Positions 11,855 to 24,014 of a DNA stretch of 64,000 nt are shown here, one piece after another. Under the pieces are notes generated by a model. It worked only from the letters and a program-made list of their open reading frames with translations. It ran no database searches and was not told the origin of the DNA. The stretch spans positions 430,001 through 494,000 of the forward strand of contig WPIO01000129.1 in assembly GCA_009760855.2 (NCBI GenBank), in the 5' to 3' direction. The translations under genes were made by a program, and so were the position numbers. Source of the stretch: Cristatella mucedo. Lineage: Eukaryota; Bryozoa; Phylactolaemata; Cristatellidae. How positions within the stretch are numbered: the first letter of the stretch is position 1; the number at the start of each line of letters is the position of its first letter.

Positions 11855-13798
11855 CTGGGTGGCAAATTTTTACCATCAGCAAGCTGGCTGTCACAAGTCT
11901 CAAATGACCCTGGCAACTTACGAACGAACAAGCAGATAAACGTAAATACCAAGTCTGTGATCATGATGTTGCCGAGGCTTTCTTAAACTGTGCCCGCATG
12001 ATGGAGCACGACGTGGTAGTGGTAGCCCTGAGCAGGCTACCACTCAACCACTAGCTGCAATAAAGTGAGCATGATGATGACTTATAAAGTGAGGCTGTCG
12101 AATCAGCTAACCATAAGCAAACGTGCAGTGCTTTAGGACGTTGCTTTGTAACTAGTGGTACGTAGATTTTAATTTGTTTTAAAATTGGACGCATTGTTCA
12201 TGTATTTAGCTAAAGTAAAACTGTTGGTATAGTGCAGGCTCCTATACTGCCAGCTCCTGCGGTCCTACCATTTTGATTTGGACTCTGCAGACTTCTGCTC
12301 TGACGCAGCAATTATAATTGAAAGCAATTTGGCGATCGCTTCTGAGCGCGGGCGCCCAAGCCGGCCACTTGTGCGGAAATGTACAAGAATAACAAGACTT
12401 TAGGCCTAAAGTTCACTCGTTTTCAGTGCGGTTAAGTCGAGTCGCCATCGCCTATAACTTTGCTCAGCTCGAGTGACTTCTTTCCAAGAAGCGCATGTTC
12501 GCGTTAACCGACCGTTTGGCTGCCACCGACCGACCGTTTGCCTGTTCCATCGAATACGAAGACACTCAGGAGAAACTGCGGCAGCAAGAAGCTCAGAAGG
12601 AAAGGGTGAAAGGGAGAGAGAAAAGCACGACGAGGAGGACGGTCAGGAGCAATTCCAGCTTGCTGACGAACCGTGTAACATTCTGGGTCCATATTTGGGC
12701 CACGAATTTAGAGGATAGTGTCAAGGAAGTAGGCAACCTCTTAATTGATTAAAAAAAGTTAATATTTATAAATATTTTAAAATTTATTTTTAATACCGGA
12801 AATTACCGCTAACAGAACATTAAACATATTTTAATTAATCTTAAATGTATATGTCTTATATTAACCACTGTATTTATCAACAGCGAGCACTTTTCACATT
12901 TTTTTGTTTCAGTTAGCATAGAGTTGCAGTGAGTGGCTAGGTACGGCCTAACCATTAGCGTTATAATAAGTCGAGAGGCTCATTATTGTGGAAAATACAT
13001 GCATGCTCTGCTCTTGCTGCTGAATTTTTTGAGCTAGTTAAATCTGCATATATGAGTTATAAGTCATTAAATTTGTCGCTTGACCATGGGCATATATGAT
13101 TTTCATCTGTCCAACAACTTCGAAACGTTTAATCTGCAAGAAATATGTCAGCAAACTAGTACACGGAACAAAACTATCTCTGCCTGGTACTGATTTTTGA
13201 ATTCTTTTTATTTAATGTCCTATATCGAGTTACATGCTAATGGACCCAGAAAATGTATACGGCCCCGCGATACAAGCTCATAAAGAAAGGGTGCTGAGGT
13301 CACTTGATTTGCTTCACTTCTCATTGACACGGTCTTGCTTAGGCTACGGGCTTCGAAAAATAGACTATGTATTCACTTAATGTATGAATGAACTGACTGT
13401 GTCTGTAGATTAATGACCAGACAGGATGACGTGCACACGGGAATTGCACGGAAATGCTATTTTAAAAGCCCACTACATTACACTAATTTGAATTCGTATA
13501 TTTGCTCGCTCAAGCAGCTTGCCTGTCAAACATATCAGGCGGCCACAACATCACTTTATTTGCTAGCACTACCGCAGGCGCAATTACAGAAAGCAAAATG
13601 TCTGATTGATTTTCACGTCCGTTCTTGGATAACTAATTCCTGTCCTGACGCGATGCACCCCAAGAGCAAACGATGGTGCGAGCAAACCTTTCGCTGAGGT
13701 CACTGCGGTCAGTATTGCAAGCTATCAGAGCTCGTGCCACATTTCGTGTGATTTCTGGGTGCTTTCAAGCTTTTTTTGCTTTGCATTTTTCGTTGTAG

Positions 13799-14110
13799 CT
13801 GCACAATGCTGGACGCCTTGCCGAGTGGTGTCAGTATCATGTCAGCATCAATTATCACTACTGTTTCACGCATCACCTCAGGGACCTGAAGGAGCTGAGC
13901 CCTGAGAACCGAGCAACAGTTGCTCGAAATCGCTGGCCCCCACTTTGGTTCCTGAGGGAAACTGGCGAATACTTGAAGCTGGTTAGAAACAGCAGCAGAA
14001 AGGAGAATGAACGCGCCGACAGCTGCGAAGACCACCATGGTGGCGCTGCGTTGTTGACAGCTGGCTGTCTGTGCTTCAGCTCAAAGATGCGGTCCATTAC
14101 AGGCGAGTAG
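13799..14110 (+). CDS. RHOBTB: RhoBTB-like protein, terminal exon
   Basis: This exon has no useful internal ATG and is visible only by reading from the acceptor cgttgtag (13791-13798). It enters in phase 0 and encodes 103 residues plus TAG (14108-14110). It opens LHNAGRLAEWCQYHVSINYH, continuing directly from ...MELAQ of the previous exon. RhoBTB proteins continue there as FHNAHQLAAWCLHHI. Around residues 44-60 it has RNRWPPLWFLRETGEYLKLV, matching the family's RHRWPPVWYLKEEDHYQRV region, which is specific to RhoBTB. A basic, Cys-containing end (CLCFSSK) parallels the vertebrate C-terminus. This exon makes the assignment secure. Confidence 0.92.
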   Translation: MHNAGRLAEWCQYHVSINYHYCFTHHLRDLKELSPENRATVARNRWPPLWFLRETGEYLKLVRNSSRKENERADSCEDHHGGAALLTAGCLCFSSKMRSITGE

Positions 14111-14263
14111 CAGTAGCATACCTGAGCAGCACCATGTAGCTGCTGCAAAGGCTCTACAATCCGAGCTGCGTTCGAACTCTGCAGAAGCTCTGCAGGTGTG
14201 CGTCACCTCGTACTTCCATGGCAGATAGGGATCGCTTCTAGTTCGCATGCGTGCTGCCTGAAA

Positions 14264-14269
14264 AATAAA
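14264..14269 (+). promoter_or_regulatory. poly(A) signal of RhoBTB
   Basis: AATAAA lies 154 bases after the RhoBTB stop codon. The 3' UTR would be 14111 to about 14290. It is the first canonical hexamer downstream of the stop that I saw. Confidence 0.65.
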
Positions 14270-14389
14270 ATATAAGTCTACTTAAGGATTAGCATGTTTG
14301 AGCAAATTAATTAGGTCATTATGGTAATAGGCACCGAATCGAATGCCTCATTTGAAGCAGTGACAGCCTTTACACTTGTCACTGGGTTG

Positions 14390-14560
14390 TGATGGCCCAA
14401 GTTGTAAGGTGCTTGCTCTTCACGGCCGAGGTGACCGAGGTCGCGAGTTCGAATCCTGGAGCTGAGTGATTCTTTATGGCAAGTTGCAAGCGGTGGTGAC
14501 AGCTGATTAGACTTTCTTCTGCCGCTGTACAAACGAGGCTGTTAAAGTAGCTAAGATTTG
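14390..14560 (+). repeat. tRNA-derived SINE
   Basis: gatggcccaagttgtaagg (A-box region), a B-box-like gagttcgaatcc (14445-14456), gcaagcggtggtgacag, ttcttctgccgctgtac, gaggctgttaaagtagcta. The downstream neighbour of RhoBTB begins with this element. Confidence 0.8.
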
Positions 14561-16527
14561 TTCTGGACTTGGATTCGCGCGCCAGAGGACAACGGACGCG
14601 CCGACCGGAGGACTTGGATACACGAAACCGAGGACACGGGACGTCCCGAACGCAGGATTCGGAAGGACCGACCGCAGGTATTTCGGAGCCATTCGTACCA
14701 AGAGTTAATCGCTCTACGTCAACTAGTTGAATGGAAATTATAGCGAAGCTGAGCCGTAACACTGCAAAGGCTGCGGACTCGACGAACGACAAGCTCAGCC
14801 AAGTAGCTTAGGTCTCAGCGCGGCCATCGACACGAAAGCCCTCCTCAGCCTTTCGGGAATTCAAGCATTTCGCACTAAACACAGCATGTATCACGTGCTC
14901 AGCCTCCCTAGGGGTTAGCTGCGGAGCTAACGCTTTGCGGTAGGTCTAGCTGGTCATACAAAAAGCATCACCACATGCGGCTGCGGCTAGTATAAGCTCA
15001 CTCGCCAGGACAGCTGTTAGCGTCTTCCAATCACACTCCTTAAACCTCGGAACGAAAGGAAGGATCATTATTCACTACAAACTTGCTTGCGTGACCAGGA
15101 AAGTTCTATACCTTAAATTGTGACTCATTTTCATCGAGAAAACTCACAAATGTGCGTTATGTTGGTTTCATTTAGTCAAATGGAACAGCAAATGAATGCA
15201 GACTAATGGGTATTGACTCTGCAGTAGCGCAAAAGTTGCCACTCTAAAGGATTCAGAAATAGGTAGATTTTCCAGATTTACATCTACACTGCAAATGAAT
15301 TTCTCTAAGAAGCCCCAAACATATTGCAACCACAACCTTGTCGTTACACCGTTGTCCTCGGCAACGAGAGTCGCAGTCCGATACATTCTGTTGAAAGCAC
15401 CGCTCTTCTATCTCTGAGTTACCTCTCATGCTTTTCGTGAATTTCTCATTCGGGCATCAAGAATATGGACTTTGGTGTATTCTGCATACTCTTTTAGCAC
15501 GTAGTAATTTTCTGAGAGCCTGAACCAGCTGCTCGTAATTTTTAAGCTTTGAGATCGCCCAAAATGCCTTAAACCACAACAGCGAGCTTGTTCCAAGCCG
15601 GTGTCTCCGACCTGTTCGGCATTTTAGCTAATTTATCACACTATGTGAGCTTTTTCTGGGTTATGGCGAAGGCAACAGCTTCAAACTTAGCCTCTGAAAG
15701 CTGCGGAAAGATAGTGTTGATACTTGAAAGCCTCAGAAAGCTGCGGAAAGACGTCGTGTTGATACTTGAAAACAGCTGATTCCCTGTCGAGAGCGGTGAA
15801 AAAATTGCGTAACGATGCCTAAATTGGTGCGAAGTGTTGGCACGATCACCTTCTGAGGCTACTTACCAGCGGCTACGGGTTGGGTTTTGCTCTTCCATGC
15901 TGAGAACTAGGTCAGCTGCAGCCAGTCCCTTTTGGGATGGTGCACCTAAGTGTCACCGCTGCCCCTCTAGCAAAAGCAAATAAGGAAGCTTCAGGACACC
16001 GCCTCGGACGCCCATGAGGAATCGCAACATTTGGTATAAATTTTCAACATCCTCTCAGTCACAACTGCCATACATCAAGGCAGTCAGCAACATCTTGACT
16101 GGTGAAGTCCTCGTTGAGATGCACACGGTGACCCATAGGTACGGAGGGGTTATTTTTTCTTTAACGTAGTACCGTAGCTTTGAGGCTTGTGGATAATATG
16201 TCTACGATTAGACGCCATATACTCAGGTTTTAAGCCATTCCTATTGCCTCGAATAGACCGGCCACATTATTGCACAAGTACAGCTCATCTTTCCTATTTA
16301 AGAAATGGGAAAAAGTTGATGACGCTTTCTCCGATTTGTTATGAGCACACTTTCATATTACAAGCTCTTCTCCTTGAGCATAGATGTCAGGAGGTCGGCA
16401 TTGGACCAGTTTAGACTAAGATCTCCGATCAGATAGCTAAGGTCTTTCCGGCTGTTGTAGTGTGGCTTTAAGAAGTTTCCTAGTCGCATGTTTAAAATTG
16501 GAATCTGGATCTGCAACATCTTCGTCG

Positions 16528-16606
<79 letters not shown>

Positions 16607-16641
16607 TCCCCTCTCCCTCTCTCTTTCCTGTAGATGGCCCA

Positions 16642-16679
<38 letters not shown>

Positions 16680-16712
16680 TCTCCTCTCTCTCTCTTTCCT
16701 GTAGATGGCCCA

Positions 16713-16789
<77 letters not shown>

Positions 16790-18340
16790 CGAGTGTAGCG
16801 TACAGGGGGCTCAGGGCAGTGCGTTACTGGGGCCACGGATGAAGGAATGTGTGCATAAGCGATACGAGGCTCGCTCTTACCAGTACAATGTTTGGAAGGA
16901 TCCGCTATGGAGAATTAGCAGTTGCTTGAGTGGTCACTTGGTTCCCGCCACATGATCGGGATAGTAAACTTGATGGCTCTCTTTCTCCCTCGTGCCTCCC
17001 TGAATCTTGCATAAATAAATATTTCAAATTCCCTAATAGTGTGCTTATAAACTCCATCAGGCTACCAGCAAAAGTTCACTTTTCCTTCAAGAGTTTTCTA
17101 GCAGTATTCATATGTGAAATAAGGTGAACAGGGGTCGTCCTGATCCCCTGTAGCTGTGCGAAGCATGCTTTGTGGGCCTCTAAAATCTTACAAGACGCTG
17201 TCACTAGGGAATTTTTTGCTGTTATCTTGATAACTAGTCTCTCACTGGGCCATAGCATTAACTACAGTTGTTGTTTAATGCACCTGTACTTTTACACGTC
17301 TATGGATAGTATTCTATAAAATTATACTAGTAGCCACTCAAGCCTCGCCAATTTGGGTAGCGACACAGAGTCCACACCCGCCTAACAGCAAAACCAGGGA
17401 ATTTCCAGATGTAATTTTACTAACCACGAGTGTAAGGTTTTCTGGGAGCAAACGTTATTTACTACTTTTTTTAGGCATCATTTGGTTATAAAAACACACT
17501 ACATACCCATAGACTACAATCAATTGAAATATATTACCTAGAGTGATTACCTCTTGTGCCTTCTGGCTCTAAATTCTAGGCCCAGCGAGTGCCACATCTT
17601 TACACGTAGACGTCTGGCAGATTACTCGCTAATCTTCAAACGGCAACGATTTTAGCAACCCCTAGTTATGACACGCGAATTCCCTAATCATCATAATCCA
17701 GAAGCCACTAATTTTGGCAGCTACAACCAACCCCGTTGCCTTTTTAGCGGGTTGCCGTCTTAGGCAGGGTAATAACAAGCGGACAAATGATCAGCGCAGC
17801 CCACTTGTGGAGCAGATGGCGTGCAGCCTGCTTCTAGTTTCGTGGCCTGGCATCTGCGGTGCCGGTCTTTAGCAACTTACTCAGCCCAGCTAGACCTCAC
17901 AGCCTAAGTGAGAATGGTACCGGTGGAGCTAGCGCCTCTAAGCATGGCCGCCTATTCGCAGAAGCCTCATTGAACCACGACGAAGCGCAGATGACGGCAG
18001 AGTGTAGCTGCTTTGCTGCGGGTTAGCTCCTGAACAATTTCGATCAGGTTGGGAGTCTCCCTGCGAGTCCTCTTAAAGAGTGTCTGTCAGCAGCAGCAGC
18101 ATCATCCGACCCATTCGACCCAGTAGATCCGGTAGGGACGACTCGCCGCCCGCCAGAAGTTCTCCTGGCACATTGCCAAGCAGGGCTAGCTGCTACCGCA
18201 GTGAGAGGTGACGGAACCAGAGTACGTGCACGCGAATGATGGACGTCTGGGTAGCCCTCAAAGTATTGGGTCTCTGGTTTTTTTTCTAGGCTACCTTCGT
18301 TGTAGAGCTAATCTATTCGCTCAAGCCCTTGCTGATGTCC
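14561..18340. other. no recognised gene
   Basis: Apart from the CT array at 16535-16787 I see nothing that supports a gene. Short frames (for example near 14.6, 15.6 and 16.2 kb) show no family motifs. A CAG run and a moderately GC-rich stretch lie near 17.7-18.2 kb. Confidence 0.5.
16535..16787. repeat. triple (CT)n array with duplicated 23 bp spacer
   Basis: Three CT blocks are separated by two copies of tttcctgtagatggcccatt (about 16624 and 16694). This indicates duplication of a CT-spacer unit by slippage or unequal exchange. SL- and RE-repeat frames here are artefacts. Confidence 0.95.
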
Positions 18341-18344
18341 CACG

Positions 18345-18440
18345 TAAAAACCTTTGCACCACATATAAAGGCCCTAGAAATAGATAGAGCTCTCTGAGGG
18401 CGTTATATCTATTATTATTGTTATTATTACTATTATAATT
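18345..18440 (+). mobile_element. L2/CR1-like LINE tail
   Basis: aaaggccctagaaatagatagagctctctgagggcg followed by an ATT-rich array. This is the terminal tail of the local LINE family. Confidence 0.7.
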
Positions 18441-18544
18441 AACACATTGTTGGCTTACATGTTTACGCCTGCGACACTTCACATTACTTATGCGACGCTT
18501 GTCTCTATAAAGCCTGGTTTAGACGGCGAGTCTTGATTCCTACC

Positions 18545-18645
18545 TGCTTCCCTTTGCAGTAAATGTAAAGCGCCTAGAAAGAGATTAAGTTCTCTGAGGG
18601 CGCTTTATCAAGTACATTATTATTATTATTATTATTATTATCCTA
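18545..18645 (+). mobile_element. L2/CR1-like LINE tail (well preserved)
   Basis: ctttgcagtaaatgtaaagc, gcctagaaagagattaag, ttctctgagggcgctttatc, then (ATT)n. It is close to the family consensus and lies about 100 bases after another tail copy. Confidence 0.85.
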
Positions 18646-18927
18646 CGTTCTTGAGTCTTCGGTGTATACGTCACCAATACGGTGGGCGGTCCAGACTTAA
18701 GGAAAACTTGGTGAAGACTCAAAAGCCAAACCCGGTTCTACTTTTTCACCCGTAGGGTTATCACGTAGGATATCGGAGAACTATTTAGCACGCTAGAGTA
18801 TCGTTCGCTATCGGAGTTAACCAGACAAATCGCTCCACTAACTAGAAACGGCCGTGCACCTCCACCCACCGAATCAAGAAAGTGCTATCCATCTGCCAAT
18901 CTATACTGCATCCGGCCCGGGTGAATT

Positions 18928-18972
18928 TTCAGACAAATAAAGTTCAGACAAATAAAGTTCAGACAAATAAAG
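18928..18972. repeat. 15 bp tandem repeat, three copies
   Basis: ttcagacaaataaag is repeated three times exactly. Confidence 0.9.
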
Positions 18973-19149
18973 ACGATGGCTCCACTCCCGGTGTTGCTCT
19001 TCCGCCAATTCCTATAAGTTTCAACTTTGCAATCATACTTCCCCCAGAACATAAAGACTGTTGCTTCCCGAAAGCTGCCAGCCGAGTCATTAAAGCAACT
19101 CTGGCCGATCGCTCGTTGGCATTGTGTGCGTACTACGGCGATATCTGAT

Positions 19150-19335
19150 AACAGCAATAATAATAACCACCCTACATTTGCATAGCACCGCAAGAGAGCT
19201 TAATTTCTTTCTAGGCACCTAAGCACATACTAAAAAGGAAGCACGATCGAATGGCTAGCGGTAGCATGCTCAATTGGAACAACCTAACATGGCTAGAGGT
19301 CATATGCACAGGATCAGCATGCAAATATTTTAGTG
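19150..19335 (-). mobile_element. L2/CR1-like LINE 3' end, reverse
   Basis: caataataataac, gagcttaatttctttctagg, ggaagcacgatcgaatgg, agcatgctcaattggaacaa, acatggctagaggtcatatgc, acaggatcagcatgc: the reverse of the family 3' UTR in the same order as at 54168-54330. Confidence 0.75.
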
Positions 19336-19339
19336 GCAG

Positions 19340-20737
19340 ACGATCGCCTTCGCGCCTCTGACTTTCGTTCTCGATTAACGAAAATATTATCGGCAAATAC
19401 TTTCGCAGTTTTTCATCTTTTTGCAATTCAAGAACTTTGCCTCTGACGCCGAACAAATACGAACAACCCGTTTGTCCCTCTTAACCAATACCTTGAGTTC
19501 TGGAAACTCAACAAATTGGGCCTTGACTATTCCATTATTCCATGCTCAGACATTAAGATGAAAAGCCTGCTTTTAACACTTTCGACCTTCACAGCTTTGT
19601 TGTGTATCGAACTCGATTACCTTCCTTGCAGCCTGCTTTGATGAAATTTGCACTTCAATCGCCAGTGTCTTCCTTACAGCCAAATTACGTTAAGACAAAC
19701 CTAACAATTTCGAACAGACTTAGTTTCAGTCAATAAATCGCGAATCAGTCAAGGTCTTTGTAAAGAACGCAACCGAGCGAACACAGTTGTGGCGAAATCA
19801 TCGGCAGAAATCGCTTTTCAATAAGAAATTGTCGAATTAAATCAGTACTGGGTTTAAGAAAATAAAAATCATATTAGGTTTAAATTAGCATACAAAATAA
19901 GTGCTCAGATAGTAAACTAGTTCGAATTCGAACGAAATTTATATGTACGCTTTAAGTATCGCAAGTTAAATCGTGATATCACATGATTTTTCAGGGTTCA
20001 TCGCTGGTTTAATTGTTATCGCAAGTACATTCACGCGCTCGTTCATTCACTGAGAGCATAAGCCGGGCAGCGCGAGCGATCGGTATGACCCGTGCAACTA
20101 GGTCACGCTTAGTATGGTACGTCACCGGTGGAGAAAGTACTTTTGAAACGACACGACTTTACGCGAGCAGTTTGGCAGCACTAATATGTGCGCTCTCGAT
20201 GCGACGGCCGCTGCTATGGGCACGTTTCGGGGGTTGCGGCTTGCCACCTTGGCACTAACAAAGGTCGTGAGCCCACAAAATGAGGGATCGCGTGCTCCGA
20301 ACCTCCAGCCTGCGACAAATCAAACTCTGCCACGAATATGTAGCCGAGGCAACTTGCTTGAGCCTCGGCCTCGGAAAAGATGCTTCCCCACGCCGCGCGC
20401 GGCGTCTTTCTCGGGGTCTTGCGTGGCGTCTTGCGCGCGTCGCGTCGACGGTGGGCTTTTTTCTTCCTCTCTGAGCTGAGGCAGGGCTTTAATCCGCTAA
20501 ATGCTCTCCGAGTCCTGGCATAGAGAGATTAGCGATGCAAAGAATACTAATGCGAATGGCTGACGCACTTTAGTATCTCTGAATAAATGCTAACAAAGTC
20601 AACTCATAAAGCACATTTGAAATGAGAAAGCGCTCAATCAAGTAGATAGCAAGAAGTAGCTGACGAAGTCTTTAAAGGAACTGCCAAATCTTTAGGAGGA
20701 GGCAAGACGGTGCCTTTGCTATAGCTACTCGCACGGC
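19340..20737. other. no recognised gene
   Basis: AT-rich to about 20.0 kb, then a GC- and CpG-richer stretch (about 20.05-20.46 kb) with overlapping short open frames on the + strand that match nothing I recognise. It could be a small CpG island or a decayed element. Confidence 0.45.
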
Positions 20738-20880
20738 AAATGGTATAGTCCAGCGGTTAAGGTGCTCGCCCCTACCGAGATCTGGCTATGGTCGAGGGCT
20801 CGATCCCGCGAGGCATATGTGAAGTGCCTGAATAGAGATTAGGTTCTCTTGGGGCGCTATACAATGCAGCGCAGCTATGG
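20738..20880 (+). repeat. SINE with tRNA-like head and LINE-derived tail
   Basis: The head tggtatagtccagcggttaa (A box) and gggctcgatccc (B box) is fused to gtgaagtgcctgaatagaga and ttaggttctcttggggcgct. The second part is the tail of the resident L2/CR1-like LINE. Such sharing lets a SINE borrow the LINE reverse transcriptase. Confidence 0.75.
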
Positions 20881-22568
20881 CAGGATTCGCTGGTGCCACT
20901 CGGCGGTAGTGTGCTGCTGCTGATGCCACCGCTGCTGCTGCCGCCGCCGCTGAACGCACGGTCAAGCATCTCGTGCTAAATGAAAGGTAGCCAGAGTAAT
21001 AGCAGCCAACACAGAGAGACAATCGGGCGAGGGTTTTTCACACTGCAGACCGGAAGCACGCCGATTGACCCTCCCTAGCTAACAGCTGAAGAATGCGCTA
21101 TCGAGACAAGAGTCCTCAAAGATTCAACAGTTATATAATTGTAGCTGCTTACATCAAAGTAGCACACAGCAGCAACAGCCAGCAAAAACCGGAAGGTGAG
21201 CTCTTTTTTTAGCCGTGACTAAATTGGGAAATCGCATCAATACATAGATATAGTGAATTCTTTGTGTCGGAACTAGAGTCAGGCAAAACCCACGTTCTTT
21301 TCAGATTTGGTCTCGGGACGCGGATTTTCTACCCGAGTAAGGCATTTAACTCTACTCATCTGAGCTCAGTAAGAATTTCCAGAAAGCCTACATTTTAGAC
21401 GGCAGCTGGCTGTCCAATCAGGCAGTAGCGAGTAGTTGCTGTCGCTTTTCAGCCTGTACGGCTGCTATCTGCGCATATCTGCTCATTTGCAAGGCCCCTA
21501 AGTGCACTTGGTCTCTATTTAGGCGCTTCACATATGCCGCCAAACTCGAGCCCTCGACCTCGGTCATCAAATATATTTACCTAGGGTCAAATCAGCACGT
21601 TAACATTGTATTCCTGCACTGTTGAAGCAACATCAGGCACAGCGGCTGCCAGATGCATGGACCACTGTAAGTTTCAGGCGGCTGGTGAAACTGGTGGGAA
21701 AGTGCTCGATCTATGAGTACTGAGTCGGTCAAAGAATATTCAGGATCTTGGAAGTGTGCCTGTGTCCATTTTCTTTCGTAGTTCTTGCAGCAAGGATAAA
21801 CAGCTCCTTACTGTCCCCACTCGGCCATGCCGCACTACAGGGCTGGGGTATGCAAGGGTGACTCAGTGCTGTTGCCCGTCTTCCCAAAGACTATAGTCAA
21901 TGTGTATAGCTACATAGCTAATGTATCTCCTGAATTATATTATTAATAACTAAATTTTTCTATGTGAATAATATAGTATTTTGCTACGATTTTGACCTTT
22001 CTACACAGGCTTTGGCTTTTCTGTTCATGCTTTGATATTCTGTGCGCATATTTTTGCTTTTCCGAAAACTCTGGCAGGCCCTAGCCAGAATCGTCTACAG
22101 CAATTTGAAAATTCAAAGTTTGTAATATATTTAAAAGTGCCCGCGACAAACCCTGCTAACTGCCGCCGATACCCGTCAGGATATTTGATGCTCTCGATGA
22201 TTAATTTTCTTGTCAAGGATCTCACATGTTTTTTTAGTTATGGCCACACATGCGCTTGACCGTGTAAATTCAGCCTTGGGAGAGGGCTCGATCTTGACCT
22301 TACCCAAGTCCTACTAACATGGCGGGCAGGTAACCCTTCTTACATTCACTCTTTGGGGCGTACCACGGGTGGCTAAAGGCAATTTAAAACTCTGCTGGCC
22401 CCTCCCCCTTTACTTCAGTGATTATCTTCAAGTGGCTGAATCTGCAGCAAATATTTTACGAAATCAGAAAAATGTCTAGCCATTCTCTTGCCGCCTGCTG
22501 CTCTTTGTGCTCCACATGAAGTTATACAATTTATCATTGCATCATTTAGGTTTTAAGTTTAGTTTATG
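20881..22568. other. no recognised gene; one reverse SINE piece
   Basis: GCT/GCC-rich patch at about 20.9-20.96 kb. Around 21510-21585, in reverse, tctctatttaggcgcttcac, atatgccgcc and gagccctcgacctcggtcat form a partial copy of the LINE-tailed SINE. The rest is unassigned. Confidence 0.5.
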
Positions 22569-23875
22569 TGAGCGTTCAACGCTCTCCCTTTCTTTAGTAC
22601 GAGGTAGTGGCCTATGGTAAGTTTACAATGATGGAGTTCGTTTTCAGTAACGAATTGTCTGCCATACGCGAAAGGATTCCGATCACAAAAGAGCTAAGCG
22701 TTCCGAATAAATGTGTAAGTACTGCACACAATAATCTGGGAGACAAAAATGAAACGAACCACTAAATGAGCCAATTGATGAGTTCGCCGCTTTAGAAAGT
22801 TGACGAAAACTCATCTTTCATCAGATGCAGCAACGACAAGAGACCAAAGAGGAAGACAGTTGCGTCGATGTCCTTAGAAGATGTGGTACACTTTGCCAAT
22901 GACTTACCTAGAGGTTGACCTACTCGAAAAAGCGTAGCTGAAGAAAACAGAGTCAGCATAAGCCCTTGAATTTGATCAGGAGAGATGATAATTCTGCAAT
23001 TCCTTTTTTCATTTCATTCGATGCCATTGCTGAGCTTGAGTGAGCGCCCCAAATGCCGGCACAGCTTGATGAAGCAGGGCGACCACCCGATGGATGAACT
23101 GGGAGCGAATGCCAAATCGAGAGCTAGTCTTCGGCCGAGCGAGTTTCCGCTGCTCGGCCGCTAGGCAAACGTACTAGCAAGCCAGCGTCTGGCTGGGTTT
23201 CCCCAAAGCCGATGCCATGTCTTTTATAGGTCGCATTTACCATGCTGCAGCAGCCACTCAAGAAAGTATCATTCTGGAAAGTGCCATCGAAAGCTCGGAC
23301 CAAAAGAATGGCTGCGACCGAGTATGTGCTCGTGCTCATAAGACAGCTGCCACAGTACCGACGGTAATATAATACGCGTACACGTCGGTAGCTCGGGCAC
23401 GAAGTGCTGTCTATAGCTGCGGCGGGCACTTAAAGAGGCACAGTGGAATGCATTCGGCACCTCCGCTGCCGTTTAATGTAGCCCGGGACAGGCCGGATGA
23501 GCGCCGGAGCCCAAAGATCAGCCCAATGCAGTGAAAGCCGCTCGTGGCATGTCCTCTGTGCACGTTCGCTCTGCCAGGCGAGCCCCAGCACTCACAGCCA
23601 GCACGGCCTCTACAACTGCTCTCGGTCAGGACAGCCATCTACTAACTATGCGAAGCCGCTGCAAATACTTGTTTCAGTGCAGAAAGGCAGGAGTCCCCCT
23701 TACGGCCATATGCCACTATAGCGGCAAGACAGCAAGTATCACTGACTGAGAGTACATATACCGTCAGGCCTGGAGGTGAGCGCTCCTCCTAGAGCTGCAC
23801 GGGCAGCCGCTGCCATCGCGAAGGCCGTGACCTAGCGCTGACTCGTGAGGGCAGCTAACGACGACCGGCAGTAGC

Positions 23876-24014
23876 TTACACGTCGGCCATCTTGATGGAC
23901 GAGAGTTCGTCGGGCTCGCCGGCGGAGTCGCTCGCTTTGTACGGACTTCGCCGGCTGCCGCCACCACTGGTCTTCGTCCGTCCGGCAGGCTCATCATTTT
24001 TACGTGGCTGGTAC
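23876..24014 (-). pseudogene. orphaned cytoplasmic tail of LRR copy 1 (out of frame)
   Basis: This still encodes, one frame away, a tail matching copy 2: ...RRSPYKASDSAGEPDELSS... against RRSPYKVSDSAGESDELSP, ending at TAA (23878-23876). It is cut off from the main frame by a homopolymer indel at 24015-24020. Retention of the sequence suggests the break is recent, or is an assembly or sequencing error. Confidence 0.75.

Noticed and set aside
16462-16955. Long Ser/Leu-repeat and Arg/Glu-repeat frames (also near 5.5, 6.2 and 8.2 kb)
   Set aside because: Translations of CT/AG microsatellites.
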